This document shows positions 8,934 through 17,164 of a DNA stretch of 64,000 bases, piece by piece. Below the pieces are notes generated by a model. The model was not told the DNA's origin. It saw only the letters and a list, made by a program, of their open reading frames with translations, and did no database searches. The number at the start of each line of letters is the position of its first letter. Position 1 is the stretch's first letter. The stretch comes from Clostridiales bacterium (GTDB lineage Bacteria > Bacillota > Clostridia > Oscillospirales > Oscillospiraceae), in contig CP107216.1 of NCBI GenBank assembly GCA_025757645.1, positions 1,487,501-1,551,500 on the forward strand, written 5' to 3'. The position numbers and the translations under genes are program-made.

Positions 8934-9665
8934 ATGTCCGGACATTCCAAGTGGCATAATATACAGAAAACCAAAGGCGCGCAGGACGCCAAGCGCGCGC
9001 AGGCGTTCACGAAGATCGCCCGCGAGATGATCGTGGCCGTCAAAGAGGGCGGCAGCGGCGACCCCAATAACAATTCCCGCCTCGCAGCTGTCATCGCCAA
9101 GGCGAAAGCCGCCAACATGCCGAATGACAACATCAAGCGCACGATCGACAAGGCGCTCGGCTCCGGCAACACGGATAACTACGAGTCCATCACTTACGAA
9201 GGCTATGGTCCGTCCGGTGTCGCCATCATCGTCGAGACGATGACTGACAACCGCAACCGTACCGCCTCCGAGGTGCGCCACTACTTTGATAAGTACGGCG
9301 GAAACATGGGGGCGACCGGCTGCGTGTCGTGGTCGTTTGATAAGAAGGGCGTCATCGTCATCAATGACGAGGATCAGGAGCTCGACGAAGACAAGGTCAT
9401 GGAGGACGCGCTCGAAGCCGGCGCGGCCGACTTTGCGCCCGACGAGGGTGTTTACACGGTCTATACTGATCCCGACGATGTGGCGTCGGTGGCCGAGGCG
9501 CTCACGAACGACGGCTATGAGCTGCTGAGCGCGCAGGTGGAGATGGTGCCGCAGAACACCATCAAGCTCACCGATGAGGGCGACATTAAGAATCTCCAGA
9601 AGATGCTCGACATGTTCGAGGACAACGAAGATGTCCAGAACGTGTGGCACAACTGGGAAGAGTGA
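8934..9665 (+). CDS. YebC/PmpR-family protein
   Basis: Member of the YebC family, described both as DNA-binding regulators and as ribosome-associated factors that relieve stalling. The 243-residue product starts with the conserved MSGHSKWHNIQ and KGAQDAKRA segments, then the three-domain fold with YEGYGPSG (about 79-86) and GNMGATGCVSW. The ATG at 8934 is 8 bases after AGAGGAG. It is monocistronic, between its own promoter and a strong terminator. Confidence 0.93.
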   Translation: MSGHSKWHNIQKTKGAQDAKRAQAFTKIAREMIVAVKEGGSGDPNNNSRLAAVIAKAKAANMPNDNIKRTIDKALGSGNTDNYESITYEGYGPSGVAIIVETMTDNRNRTASEVRHYFDKYGGNMGATGCVSWSFDKKGVIVINDEDQELDEDKVMEDALEAGAADFAPDEGVYTVYTDPDDVASVAEALTNDGYELLSAQVEMVPQNTIKLTDEGDIKNLQKMLDMFEDNEDVQNVWHNWEE

Positions 9666-9676
9666 TCTGATGCACG

Positions 9677-9713
9677 AAAACGACCGCGGCCGATCCGGCT
9701 GCGGTCGTTTTTT
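9677..9713 (+). terminator. Intrinsic terminator after yebC
   Basis: A 12-bp stem (9681-9692 with 9696-9707, one G-T pair) with a 3-base loop, flanked by A4 and T6. Confidence 0.9.
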
Positions 9714-9746
9714 GCTGAAAAGATGAATTTTTTGTGAATTTTCGGA

Positions 9747-9775
9747 TTGTAAATCGTTAAGTAATGTGCTAGTAT
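9747..9775 (+). promoter_or_regulatory. Sigma-A promoter of zinc-ribbon gene
   Basis: TTGTAA (9747-9752), 17-bp spacer, TAGTAT (9770-9775), 52 bases before the ATG at 9828. Confidence 0.6.
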
Positions 9776-9827
9776 ACAACCAATGAAGCGATGCTTTCGC
9801 TCAGAGATATCAACGGAGGAAAACGAA

Positions 9828-10127
9828 ATGAAATACTGCAGTCAATGCGGCAAAGAGCTGGTGGACGAGGCAGTCGTGTGCCCGAACTGCGGCTGTGCGG
9901 TGCAGGCGCCGGCGAACCAGCAGGAGGATAAACCGTCGACAGGTCTGAACATTCTGGCGTTTTTGTTCCCGGTGATCGGCCTGATCCTGTTCCTGTGCTT
10001 CCAGAATACGACGCCGGTGCGCGCCAAAGCGATCGGCAAATGGGCGCTGGATGGCTTCGTTGTCGGTGTTGCGCTCTCGATTATGGTCGGGATTCTGGGC
10101 GTGATTCTGGGTGCCATGTACGCATAA
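9828..10127 (+). CDS. Zinc-ribbon membrane protein
   Basis: Unknown function; 99 residues. An N-terminal zinc ribbon with two CxxC pairs (CSQCG at about 4-8, CPNCG at about 18-22) is followed by a short linker and two hydrophobic helices (about 44-62 and 77-97). The ATG at 9828 follows GGAGG by 8 bases; a longer reading from 9783 lacks a ribosome site. It is flanked by its own promoter and terminator. The gene at 10247 has the reverse domain order. Confidence 0.85.
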   Translation: MKYCSQCGKELVDEAVVCPNCGCAVQAPANQQEDKPSTGLNILAFLFPVIGLILFLCFQNTTPVRAKAIGKWALDGFVVGVALSIMVGILGVILGAMYA

Positions 10128-10137
10128 ACGCGCGCGT

Positions 10138-10175
10138 GCGGGTGAAATGCAATCGCTGCATTTCACCCGCATTTT
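10138..10175 (+). terminator. Intrinsic terminator, 14-bp stem
   Basis: Perfect 14-bp stem (10138-10151 with 10157-10170), 5-base loop, followed by a short ATTTT tract. Confidence 0.75.
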
Positions 10176-10246
10176 ACATATACATGGTTTTGAACTTCAC
10201 ACGAAAAGAATATCATGGCCTCTCAAGCGTTCTTGGAGGCGATCGT

Positions 10247-10507
10247 ATGAAGCATCCAAAGCTCTGGGACGGTATTTCGAGCGTTTTGGTTCTGTTTGGA
10301 CTGGGCCTGTACGGCAGCAGCTGCTACTATGGCATCTGGGCACTGATATATGTAGCACTGGGGTGCATCGTGCTGGGCGCGGTCATTGCCGTGCGCACAC
10401 AGCGCTGCCCGTTTTGCCATCGCTACCTCGGCATGATGTTTTTCACCGGCAAAAAGACGTACTGCCCGCACTGCGGCAGCGACGTGCGCGCGGGCAGAAA
10501 CGTTTGA
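10247..10507 (+). CDS. Small membrane protein with C-terminal zinc ribbon
   Basis: Unknown function; 86 residues. Two hydrophobic segments (about 9-27 and 30-49) are followed by a zinc ribbon with CPFCH and CPHCG pairs (about 54-78). The ATG at 10247 has GGAGG at 10235-10239. A longer in-frame reading from 9995 would overlap the previous gene in another frame and is rejected. Its stop overlaps the -35 box of the next gene. Confidence 0.7.
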   Translation: MKHPKLWDGISSVLVLFGLGLYGSSCYYGIWALIYVALGCIVLGAVIAVRTQRCPFCHRYLGMMFFTGKKTYCPHCGSDVRAGRNV

Positions 10508-10532
10508 CAGCGCCGTCATTTTCCGCTATGCT
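10504..10532 (+). promoter_or_regulatory. Sigma-A promoter of the nitrilase-family gene
   Basis: TTGACA (10504-10509), 17-bp spacer, TATGCT (10527-10532). The -35 overlaps the stop codon of the preceding gene. Confidence 0.75.
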
Positions 10533-10564
10533 GGATGCATCATGCATGTGAAAGCAGGGATACC

Positions 10565-11389
10565 ATGAAACTTGGCCTGTGCCAGATGCCGGTCACGGCG
10601 TCAAAAGCGGAAAATGGCGCAGCCATGCGCCGCTATGTGCGCGATGCTGCTGCGGCCGGCTGTGATCTGGTCGCGCTGCCGGAGATGTGGTGCTGTCCGT
10701 ACAGCAACGCGGCGTTTGCGGAATACGCCGAGCCGCAGGGCGGCGAGACGTGGCGTCTGCTGCGCGACACGGCGCGCGCATGCGGCGTCTGGCTCGTCGC
10801 AGGCTCCGTGCCGGAACGCGATGGGGACGCGATCTACAACACCTGCTACGTGTTTGACCCGCAGGGGACGCAGCAGGCGAAGCACCGCAAGGTGCACCTG
10901 TTCGATATCGACGTGGCGGGCGGCCAGCGCTTTTTCGAGTCTGACACGCTCTCGCCCGGGCAGCAATACACGCTCGTGGACACGCCGTTCGGCAAACTCG
11001 GCGTGGCAATCTGCTTTGACGTGCGCTTTGCCGAGCTCTTTCGCATTCTGGCGCTCGAGGGCGCGCGGCTGATCGTGGTGCCGGCGGCGTTCAACATGAC
11101 GACTGGCCCGGCGCACTGGGAGCTGCTGTTTCGCGCGCGGGCGCTGGATAACCAGTGCTTTGTCGCGGGTTGCGCTCCGGCGCGGGACGAGACGGCGGGC
11201 TATGTTTCCTATGCCCACTCGCTCGTGTGCGACCCGTGGGGGCGCGTACAGGCGCAGGCGGAGGCAGCGCCGCAGCTGCTGATCTGTGACATCGACCTCA
11301 CGGAGACGGACGCCGTCCGGGCGCAGATCCCGGTCCTGCGTGCGCGGCGCACGGACCTGTATCAGCTGAAATATGAAAAAGACTCGTGA
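10565..11389 (+). CDS. Carbon-nitrogen hydrolase (omega-amidase/nitrilase family)
   Basis: Predicted amidase of the nitrilase superfamily, 274 residues. The Glu-Lys-Cys triad is visible: E40 (ALPEMW), K109 (HRKVHLF) and C150 (ICFDVRF). The HRKVHLFDID and FNMTTGPAHWELL segments resemble omega-amidase (NIT2) enzymes, which hydrolyse 2-oxoglutaramate or 2-oxosuccinamate, but the substrate is inferred. The ATG at 10565 is chosen by similarity (MKLGLCQMPV). The terminator arm overlaps its stop. Confidence 0.88.
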   Translation: MKLGLCQMPVTASKAENGAAMRRYVRDAAAAGCDLVALPEMWCCPYSNAAFAEYAEPQGGETWRLLRDTARACGVWLVAGSVPERDGDAIYNTCYVFDPQGTQQAKHRKVHLFDIDVAGGQRFFESDTLSPGQQYTLVDTPFGKLGVAICFDVRFAELFRILALEGARLIVVPAAFNMTTGPAHWELLFRARALDNQCFVAGCAPARDETAGYVSYAHSLVCDPWGRVQAQAEAAPQLLICDIDLTETDAVRAQIPVLRARRTDLYQLKYEKDS

Positions 11390-11407
11390 TTTCACGAGTC
11401 TTTTTTT
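11376..11407. terminator. Bidirectional terminator between nitrilase-family gene and trmO
   Basis: A 14-bp perfect hairpin with a near-zero loop (realistically 12 bp with a 4-base loop), A5 on one side and T8 on the other. It overlaps the last codons of the plus-strand gene and serves the convergent trmO gene. Confidence 0.85.
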
Positions 11408-12069
11408 GCAATATCCGTGACGGTCAGTATTTGGTCACTGACCGTGAATTTCACCTCATAACCGCCGAATTCCAGCCCGTAGACACGGCTGGCGTCTGCC
11501 TGATACCGCGGGCGCGGATCCTGCGCGAGCACACCGACGAGTGCGTCGCGCTTCTCAACCGGGAAGCGGGCCAGCAGTTCCGGTGGAATCTCCACCGTCA
11601 GCGCCTGCATTTCCACCTGCCCGGTGAAGCCTTCCGTCGCCTCCGGATGGCAGTCGGCGTAGGGAATGTAGGGCTTGATGTCGTAGATCGGCGTGCCGTC
11701 CATCAGGTCCGCCCCGGCGACATGGAGCACCGGGCCGCGCGCGTCGGAAAATGTAATGTCCTCCAGACGCACGCACGACAGGCCGATCGGGTTCGGCCGG
11801 AACGGGGAGCGCGTGGCGAACACGCCCATGCGCACATTACCGCCCAGGCGCGGCGGCCGCACGGTTGGTGACCAGTCGGCGCGCACATTCTCGGAAAATT
11901 CCCAGATGAGCCAAATGTGCGAGAACGCCTCCAGCCCGCGCACGGCGTCGCGGCTGCGAAACTCCGGCTCGAACACGATCTCTGCCTGTAAACTCCCGAC
12001 CACGCCGCTCTGGCGCGGGATGCCAAACTTCGTGGCAAAGTCGCTGTGGATGCGGGCGATGGGTTTCAT
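11392..12069 (-). CDS. trmO: tRNA (t6A37-N6) methyltransferase TrmO/TsaA
   Basis: Methylates N6-threonylcarbamoyladenosine at tRNA position 37. The 225-residue protein begins MKPIARIHSDFATKFGIPRQ and contains the family segments FSHIWLIWEF, RMGVFATRSPFRPNPIGLS (SAM-binding region) and DIKPYIPYAD, with a C-terminal extension typical of the family. The ATG overlaps the nth stop (ATGA), so it is probably translationally coupled to nth. Confidence 0.9.
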   Translation of the reverse strand: MKPIARIHSDFATKFGIPRQSGVVGSLQAEIVFEPEFRSRDAVRGLEAFSHIWLIWEFSENVRADWSPTVRPPRLGGNVRMGVFATRSPFRPNPIGLSCVRLEDITFSDARGPVLHVAGADLMDGTPIYDIKPYIPYADCHPEATEGFTGQVEMQALTVEIPPELLARFPVEKRDALVGVLAQDPRPRYQADASRVYGLEFGGYEVKFTVSDQILTVTDIAKKDS

Positions 12070-12704
12070 GCGTCCGCCTCCTCCGCCGTCTGGCACACAT
12101 GGCGCACGCAGCACCGGCCGCACATCGGCTTGCGCGCCGTGCATACGGCGCGGCCATGCAGCACGAGCCGGTGGCAGAAGTCGGACGATTCCTCCGGCGG
12201 CAGGATCTTGCGCAGTGCGGTTTCGATCTTGACGGGGTCTTTCAGTCCGTCTACAAGCCCCATGCGGTTCGAGAGCCGGATGCAGTGCGTGTCCACGACC
12301 ACGGCGGGCTTGTGGTACACGTCGCCGAGAATGAGGTTGGCCGTCTTGCGGCCGACGCCGGGCAGGGAAGTGAGGGCCTCCATCGTGTCCGGTACGCGGC
12401 CGCCGTATTCCGCGACGAGCTTGCGCGCGCACAGGACGATGTCCCGCGCCTTCGCCCGGTAAAAGCCGCAGGAGTGGACATATGGCTCTACGTCCTCGGG
12501 CTCGGCGGCGGCAAACGCCTCGAGCGTCGGAAAGCGCGCATACAGCGCCGGCGTGACCTGATTGACGCGCTCGTCGGTGCATTGCGCTGCCAGCCGCACG
12601 GCAAACAGCAGTTCATAATCTTTCTGATATTGCAGGGAGCAGTCCGCGGGGTAGGCCTGCGCCAGACAGCGGAGGATCTCCTGCACTTGTTCCGGTGTGC
12701 GCAT
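12066..12704 (-). CDS. nth: Endonuclease III
   Basis: DNA glycosylase/AP lyase that removes oxidised pyrimidines. The helix-hairpin-helix LPGVGRKTAN carries the catalytic Lys, and VVVDTHCIRLSNR the catalytic Asp. The C-terminal [4Fe-4S] loop has the C-x6-C-x2-C-x5-C spacing (about residues 189-205). Length 212 is standard. GGAGAGGTG lies 6 bases before the ATG. It is divergent from rarA across a 114-bp gap. Confidence 0.95.
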   Translation of the reverse strand: MRTPEQVQEILRCLAQAYPADCSLQYQKDYELLFAVRLAAQCTDERVNQVTPALYARFPTLEAFAAAEPEDVEPYVHSCGFYRAKARDIVLCARKLVAEYGGRVPDTMEALTSLPGVGRKTANLILGDVYHKPAVVVDTHCIRLSNRMGLVDGLKDPVKIETALRKILPPEESSDFCHRLVLHGRAVCTARKPMCGRCCVRHVCQTAEEADA

Positions 12705-12761
12705 ATTGTTCACCTCTCCGGCAGTGTAGCACATTTTGCGCCGCCTGCCAAGTGCGGCGAG

Positions 12762-12790
12762 TTGCCAAGGCGCGCAAAATGCGGTATAAT
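12762..12790 (+). promoter_or_regulatory. Sigma-A promoter of rarA
   Basis: TTGCCA (12762-12767), 17-bp spacer, perfect TATAAT (12785-12790), 28 bases before the ATG. Confidence 0.8.
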
Positions 12791-12818
12791 ATCGCCATTG
12801 CATCACAGGAGGCGCGCT

Positions 12819-14081
12819 ATGTACAGACCATTGGCGGATGAAATCCGGCCGACCACGCTCGACGATGTCGTCGGGCAAAAGCATATTCTGGGCCCGAACG
12901 GGATGCTCCGCCGCATCGTGGAGTCCGGCGAGATCCCGAACATGGTGTTTTACGGCCCGTCCGGCACCGGCAAGACCACGGTCGCAAGCATCATCGCGGC
13001 CAGCACGAACCGCACCCTGCGCCGCCTGAACGCCACGACCGCGAGCATTTCGGACATCCGCAATATCATTGCCGAGCTCGATACCATGCTCACGCCCGGC
13101 GGTGTGCTGCTGTATCTCGACGAGATCCAGTACTTCAACAAAAAGCAGCAGCAGTCGCTGCTGGAGTTCATGGAGGACGGCCGCATCACGGTCATTGCCT
13201 CTACAACGGAAAACCCGTATTTCTATGTCTATAACGCGGTGCTCAGCCGCAGCACGGTGTTTGAGTTCAAGCAGGTGCCGGCCGCCGAGGTGGAAAAGGC
13301 CGTGCTGCGCGCGGTGTCCATTCTCAGCGCACGGGAAAACGTCACGGCAGACATCGAGCCGGGCACGGCGGGGTATATCGCGTCCGTCTGCGGCGGCGAT
13401 GTGCGCAAGGCGCTCAATGCGGTCGAGCTGCTCTTTTCGGCGGCGCCGAGAGAGGGGGATACCATCCGCCTTCTGCGCGCGGATGCCGAGAACATCACGC
13501 AGCGCAGCGCCATGCACTATGACCGTGCGGGCGACGACCACTATGACGTCGTGTCCGCGCTCATGAAGTCGCTGCGCGGCTCGGATCCCGACGCGGCGCT
13601 GCATTATCTGGCGCGCCTGCTCGAGGCCGGCGACCTGATCGGTGCGTGCCGGCGCATCCTGTGCTCGGCAAGTGAGGATATCGGCCTTGCCTATCCGCAG
13701 GCGGCCATGATCGTGAAATCCTGCGTGGACAGCGCGCTCCAGCTCGGCCTGCCGGAGGCGCGGCTGCCGCTGGCGGAGGCAGTGCTGCTGCTGGCCACGG
13801 CGCCGAAGTCCAACTCCGTTGTCATGTCCATCGACGCCGCGATCGCCGACGTTCGGGCAGGGAAGGCGGAGCCCATCCCGCGTGAGCTGCAGAACGTCCA
13901 TGCCGACGGCACGGGCTTCGAGCGTGAGCAGGGCTACAAGTATCCGCACGGCTACCCGGGTCATTGGGTGCAGCAGCAGTACCTGCCCGATGAGCTGAAG
14001 GGAAAGCACTATTATGAATACGGTGACAACAAGACCGAGCAGGCGGCGCGTGCCTACTGGCAGCGCATCAAGGGGGAGTGA
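12819..14081 (+). CDS. rarA: Replication-associated recombination AAA+ ATPase RarA/MgsA
   Basis: Acts at stalled replication forks. The 420-residue protein has Walker A GPSGTGKTT (about 47-55), Walker B LLYLDEIQ (about 97-104), sensor STTENP, and the C-terminal MgsA tetramerisation domain ending in the conserved HGYPGHWVQQQYLP segment. CAGGAGG lies 7-8 bases upstream of the ATG. The next gene starts 4 bases after the stop. Confidence 0.94.
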   Translation: MYRPLADEIRPTTLDDVVGQKHILGPNGMLRRIVESGEIPNMVFYGPSGTGKTTVASIIAASTNRTLRRLNATTASISDIRNIIAELDTMLTPGGVLLYLDEIQYFNKKQQQSLLEFMEDGRITVIASTTENPYFYVYNAVLSRSTVFEFKQVPAAEVEKAVLRAVSILSARENVTADIEPGTAGYIASVCGGDVRKALNAVELLFSAAPREGDTIRLLRADAENITQRSAMHYDRAGDDHYDVVSALMKSLRGSDPDAALHYLARLLEAGDLIGACRRILCSASEDIGLAYPQAAMIVKSCVDSALQLGLPEARLPLAEAVLLLATAPKSNSVVMSIDAAIADVRAGKAEPIPRELQNVHADGTGFEREQGYKYPHGYPGHWVQQQYLPDELKGKHYYEYGDNKTEQAARAYWQRIKGE

Positions 14082-14084
14082 GCG

Positions 14085-14270
14085 ATGGATATTCAGGTCG
14101 GCGACATTCTGACGATGAAAAAACAGCACCCCTGCGGCGAGAAACGCTGGGAGGTGCTGCGCATCGGCGCGGATTTCAAGCTGCGCTGCCTTGGCTGCGG
14201 GCGCGAGGTCATGGGCCCGCGCGCGAAGTTCGAGAAAATGATCCGGCAGGTCGACCGGAAAGAGACATAA
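14085..14270 (+). CDS. DUF951 family protein
   Basis: Small conserved Firmicutes protein of unknown function, 61 residues. The family pattern of a short beta-rich fold with HPCGEKRWEVLRIG and LRCLGCGREVMGPR is clear; the cysteines may bind metal or nucleic acid, but this is not established. It is probably co-transcribed with rarA from 12762-12790. Confidence 0.88.
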   Translation: MDIQVGDILTMKKQHPCGEKRWEVLRIGADFKLRCLGCGREVMGPRAKFEKMIRQVDRKET

Positions 14271-14300
14271 AAAACCCGGAGGACGTGTCCTCCGGGTTTT
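14271..14300. terminator. Bidirectional terminator between DUF951 gene and degV
   Basis: 13-bp stem (14271-14283 with 14288-14300), 4-base loop, with A- and T-runs on both sides; it ends both convergent units. Confidence 0.9.
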
Positions 14301-14303
14301 CGT

Positions 14304-15164
14304 TTATCTGTGGATGCCCTGGAAAAACAGCGCCACCGTGCCGGGGCCGACGTGCGAGCCGGTGACGGGCTCGTAGCACACGGTCAGGCATTCGCCGGTG
14401 AAGCCGCGCTGACGCAGCGCATCGAGCAGAAACTGCGCGCCGGCTGCATCGTCTGCGTGCGCGATGCCGATCTCCTCGGACTTGTCGGCGACGAGCTTCT
14501 CGTAAAAGTCCGCCAGCGCGGTGAGCGACTGCTTGCGGCCGCGCGTCTTGCCGCACAGGACGATCTTGCCCTCGTCATCGCCGCGCAGCAGCGGCTTGAT
14601 CTTGAGCACGGTGCCGACGATGGCGGCAGCCTTGCTCACGCGGCCGCCGCGCTCCAGATAGGCGAGGTCATCGACCGTGAAGTACTGGCACATCGTATGG
14701 CGGCGGCGGGAGATCTGCTCGACGATCAGCGAGAAAGGCGCGCCGTTTTCGAGCATACGCGCGGCCTCGATCACCAGCAGCCCTTCGCCGAGCGAGGCGG
14801 CATAGGTGTCAATGGCGGCGATTTTCCGCTCCGGGAATTCTTCCTGCAGCTCCTGCACGGCCATGGCGGCCGCATGCGCCGTGCCGCTGATGCCGCCGGA
14901 CATGCCGATATAGATCACGTCGTCGCCGGCCGCCAGCGCCGCGTGCAGCGGCTCGAGAAACGCGCCAAGGTTGATCATGGCGGTGGATACGGGCGTGCCG
15001 CTGCGCATGGCGTCATAGTAGGCTTTCCCGTCGAAATCAACAGCAGGATCCTGATGCGCTTCAACACCGTCGACGAAGTACGTCAGCGGGATGACGCGCA
15101 GGGAATATTTCTGAATGTAAGCAGCCGGCAGGTTTGCCGACGTGTCGGTAAAGATCTGGATCAT
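14304..15164 (-). CDS. DegV family fatty-acid-binding protein
   Basis: EDD-fold protein of 286 residues that binds a fatty acid; in some Firmicutes relatives (FakB) present acyl chains to the FakA kinase. Family segments seen are IFTDTSANLP at the N-terminus, GISGTAHAAAMA for the ligand head group and a C-terminal GSHVGPGTVALFF. The start at 15164 has AAGGAG 9 bases upstream. No FakA kinase gene is in the window. Confidence 0.9.
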   Translation of the reverse strand: MIQIFTDTSANLPAAYIQKYSLRVIPLTYFVDGVEAHQDPAVDFDGKAYYDAMRSGTPVSTAMINLGAFLEPLHAALAAGDDVIYIGMSGGISGTAHAAAMAVQELQEEFPERKIAAIDTYAASLGEGLLVIEAARMLENGAPFSLIVEQISRRRHTMCQYFTVDDLAYLERGGRVSKAAAIVGTVLKIKPLLRGDDEGKIVLCGKTRGRKQSLTALADFYEKLVADKSEEIGIAHADDAAGAQFLLDALRQRGFTGECLTVCYEPVTGSHVGPGTVALFFQGIHR

Positions 15165-15295
15165 GTGAGTGCTCCTTTGCTTGCTCAAAGTGCTGCACGG
15201 TGTGTGCCCTTTATCATCTGTACACCTGCTGGCGCATAAATACAAGCTACTGTCATTTTTCCCTGTCTACGTTCCAATTTTACGGTCTCTACCGG

Positions 15296-15326
15296 AAAAA
15301 ATGCGGCTCTACACGGCCGTAGAGCC
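15296..15326 (-). terminator. Terminator 3 of a series downstream of tsf
   Basis: 8-bp stem (15305-15312 with 15319-15326) with a 6-base loop, followed on the minus strand by a T6 tract (15296-15301). It could also be an attenuator before degV, depending on where the degV promoter lies. Confidence 0.6.
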
Positions 15327-15338
15327 ACTCTACTCCCG

Positions 15339-15359
15339 AAAAACGGCGGTTTTTACCGC
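15339..15359 (-). terminator. Terminator 2 of a series downstream of tsf
   Basis: Short 5-bp GC stem (15346-15350 with 15355-15359), T4-type loop, followed by T5 on the minus strand. Weak. Confidence 0.4.
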
Positions 15360-15393
15360 TGATCTCCCACAAAAAGGATGACGCAGACAGAAA

Positions 15394-15425
15394 TATCCCG
15401 CGGCCCGGTTCGGAGCCGCGGGATA
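15394..15425 (-). terminator. Terminator 1 downstream of tsf
   Basis: Perfect 11-bp GC-rich stem (15394-15404 with 15415-15425), 18 bases after the tsf stop, with only a modest T-rich tail (ATTTCT). Confidence 0.7.
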
Positions 15426-15442
15426 CAGAATGGAAGTGAAAT

Positions 15443-16354
15443 TTACTTGATGAGCTTCGCAACTTCCTCGGCGAGGTCGTCCTGACGCTTCTCAATGCCT
15501 TCGCCCTTCTCAAAGCGGGTGTAGTTCACGAGCTTGATGGAGGCGCCGACCTGCTTGGCGACGGCGGCGATGTGCTCCTCAACGGAGACTTTGTCGTCCT
15601 TAACGAACGGCTGCTGCAGCAGGCAGATCTCCTTGAAGTACTTGCCGATGCCGCCCATGACGATCTTCTCGATGATGGCGTCGGGCTTCTTGGCGTTCTT
15701 CGGATCTTCCTTGGCCTGCGCCAGGCGGATCTCTTTTTCCTTCTCGATGAACTCCTCGGAGACATCGCTCTTATCCTTGTAGGTCGGGTTCAGAGCCGCG
15801 ATCTGCATGGCGATGTCCTTACCCAGCTCGACGACGGCAGCGTCGGTGGACTCGGTCTCGAGGTTGACAAGCACGGCGATGCGGCCGCCCATGTGGACAT
15901 AGGGGACGTTCAGGCCGGTGTCGTAGCGCGCGAAGCGGCGGACCTTGATGTTCTCGCCGATGACGAGGACCTTATCGTTCTGCTCCTCGAGCACGGTCTT
16001 GCCGTTGCCGTAAGCGCAGGCGTACAGCGCGTCGAGATCAGCCGGGTTCTCCTTGGCGACGACGGCGGCGACGCCCTTGACGTAATCCACGAACAGGTCG
16101 TTCTTGGCCACGAAGTCAGACTCCGCGTTGACCTCGACGATCACGCCGATACCATCGATGACGGCGGCGTAAGCCATGCCCTCGGCGGCGATGCGGCCGG
16201 CCTTCTTCTGAGCGGCGGCGAGGCCCTTCTCACGAAGCCATTCCACAGCCTTATCAATATCGCCGTCAGCAGCGGTGAGGGCCTTTTTGCAGTCCATCAT
16301 GCCGACGCCGGTCATTTCACGCAGATTTTTCACATCAGCAGCAGAAAATGCCAT
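15443..16354 (-). CDS. tsf: Translation elongation factor Ts
   Basis: Guanine nucleotide exchange factor for EF-Tu. The 303-residue protein has the conserved N-terminal UBA-like domain with MTGVGMMDCKKAL (about 14-26) and the ESDFVAKND segment (about 78-86) that contacts EF-Tu. It follows rpsB in the usual order, with 65 bases between them. Confidence 0.97.
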   Translation of the reverse strand: MAFSAADVKNLREMTGVGMMDCKKALTAADGDIDKAVEWLREKGLAAAQKKAGRIAAEGMAYAAVIDGIGVIVEVNAESDFVAKNDLFVDYVKGVAAVVAKENPADLDALYACAYGNGKTVLEEQNDKVLVIGENIKVRRFARYDTGLNVPYVHMGGRIAVLVNLETESTDAAVVELGKDIAMQIAALNPTYKDKSDVSEEFIEKEKEIRLAQAKEDPKNAKKPDAIIEKIVMGGIGKYFKEICLLQQPFVKDDKVSVEEHIAAVAKQVGASIKLVNYTRFEKGEGIEKRQDDLAEEVAKLIK

Positions 16355-16419
16355 AATTCTTTCTCCTTTATTGTTTTATCAGAAGGGCGGGTACGCGGCC
16401 CGCCCTTGCAGTTTTTCAA

Positions 16420-17154
16420 TTACTCTTCGACCTTCTGGGCCTCTTCCTCGGAAGCAGCTTCCTCAGCGTCGGCGCCCTGACGGCCTTCCTGCACGGCGTT
16501 GGCCATGGTGGAAGAGATCAGGCGGATGGCGCGGATCGCGTCGTCGTTCGCGGGGATGACGTAGTCGATCTCGTCCGGGTCGCAGTTGGTGTCGACGATG
16601 GCGACGATCGGGATGTGCAGCTTGCGGGCCTCAGCGATGGCGTTGTGCTCCTTGCGGGGGTCAACGACGAACAGCGCGCCGGGGAGCTTCTTCATTTCCT
16701 TGACGCCGCCGAGGTACTTCTCAAGCTTCTCCATCTCGCCGAGCAGCTTCATGACTTCCTTCTTCGGGAGCATGTCGAAGGTGCCGTCCTCCTGCATCTT
16801 CTTGAGCTGAGCCAGACGGTCGATGCGGGTGCGCATGGTCTTGAAGTTGGTGAGCATGCCGCCGAGCCAGCGGGCATTGACATAGTACATGCCGACGCGG
16901 GAAGCCTCTTCCTTCACGGCGTCCGCAGCCTGCTTCTTGGTGCCGACGAAGAGGATGGTCTGGCCATTCTCTGCGAGGGTGCGCACGAAGTTGTAAGCCT
17001 CCTCGAGCTTTTTGACGGTCTTCTGCAGGTCAATGATGTAGATGCCATTGCGCTCGCAGTAGATGTACTCCGCCATTTTCGGATTCCATCTGCGGGTCTG
17101 ATGACCGAAGTGGACACCGGCCTCGAGAAGCTGTTTCATAGATACGACTGCCAT
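16420..17154 (-). CDS. rpsB: 30S ribosomal protein S2
   Basis: Small-subunit protein needed for S1 and 30S assembly. It begins MAVVSMKQLLEAGVHFGHQ, with RRWNPKM and ARWLGGMLTN as family markers. The 244-residue length is typical, including an acidic C-terminal tail. AAGGAGG lies upstream of the start. A roughly 100-base structured leader and a strong promoter precede it. Confidence 0.97.
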   Translation of the reverse strand: MAVVSMKQLLEAGVHFGHQTRRWNPKMAEYIYCERNGIYIIDLQKTVKKLEEAYNFVRTLAENGQTILFVGTKKQAADAVKEEASRVGMYYVNARWLGGMLTNFKTMRTRIDRLAQLKKMQEDGTFDMLPKKEVMKLLGEMEKLEKYLGGVKEMKKLPGALFVVDPRKEHNAIAEARKLHIPIVAIVDTNCDPDEIDYVIPANDDAIRAIRLISSTMANAVQEGRQGADAEEAASEEEAQKVEE

Positions 17155-17164
17155 AGTTTTTTGT

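Noticed and set aside
12066..14129. Very long minus-strand reading frame across nth and rarA
   Set aside because: Its first two thirds are antisense to rarA with arginine-rich, low-complexity translation. Only the last 212 codons (nth) are a real gene with its own start and ribosome site.
15169..15381. 70-codon plus-strand frame between degV and tsf
   Set aside because: No ribosome site, no recognisable pattern, and it runs through the terminator hairpins of the opposite strand.
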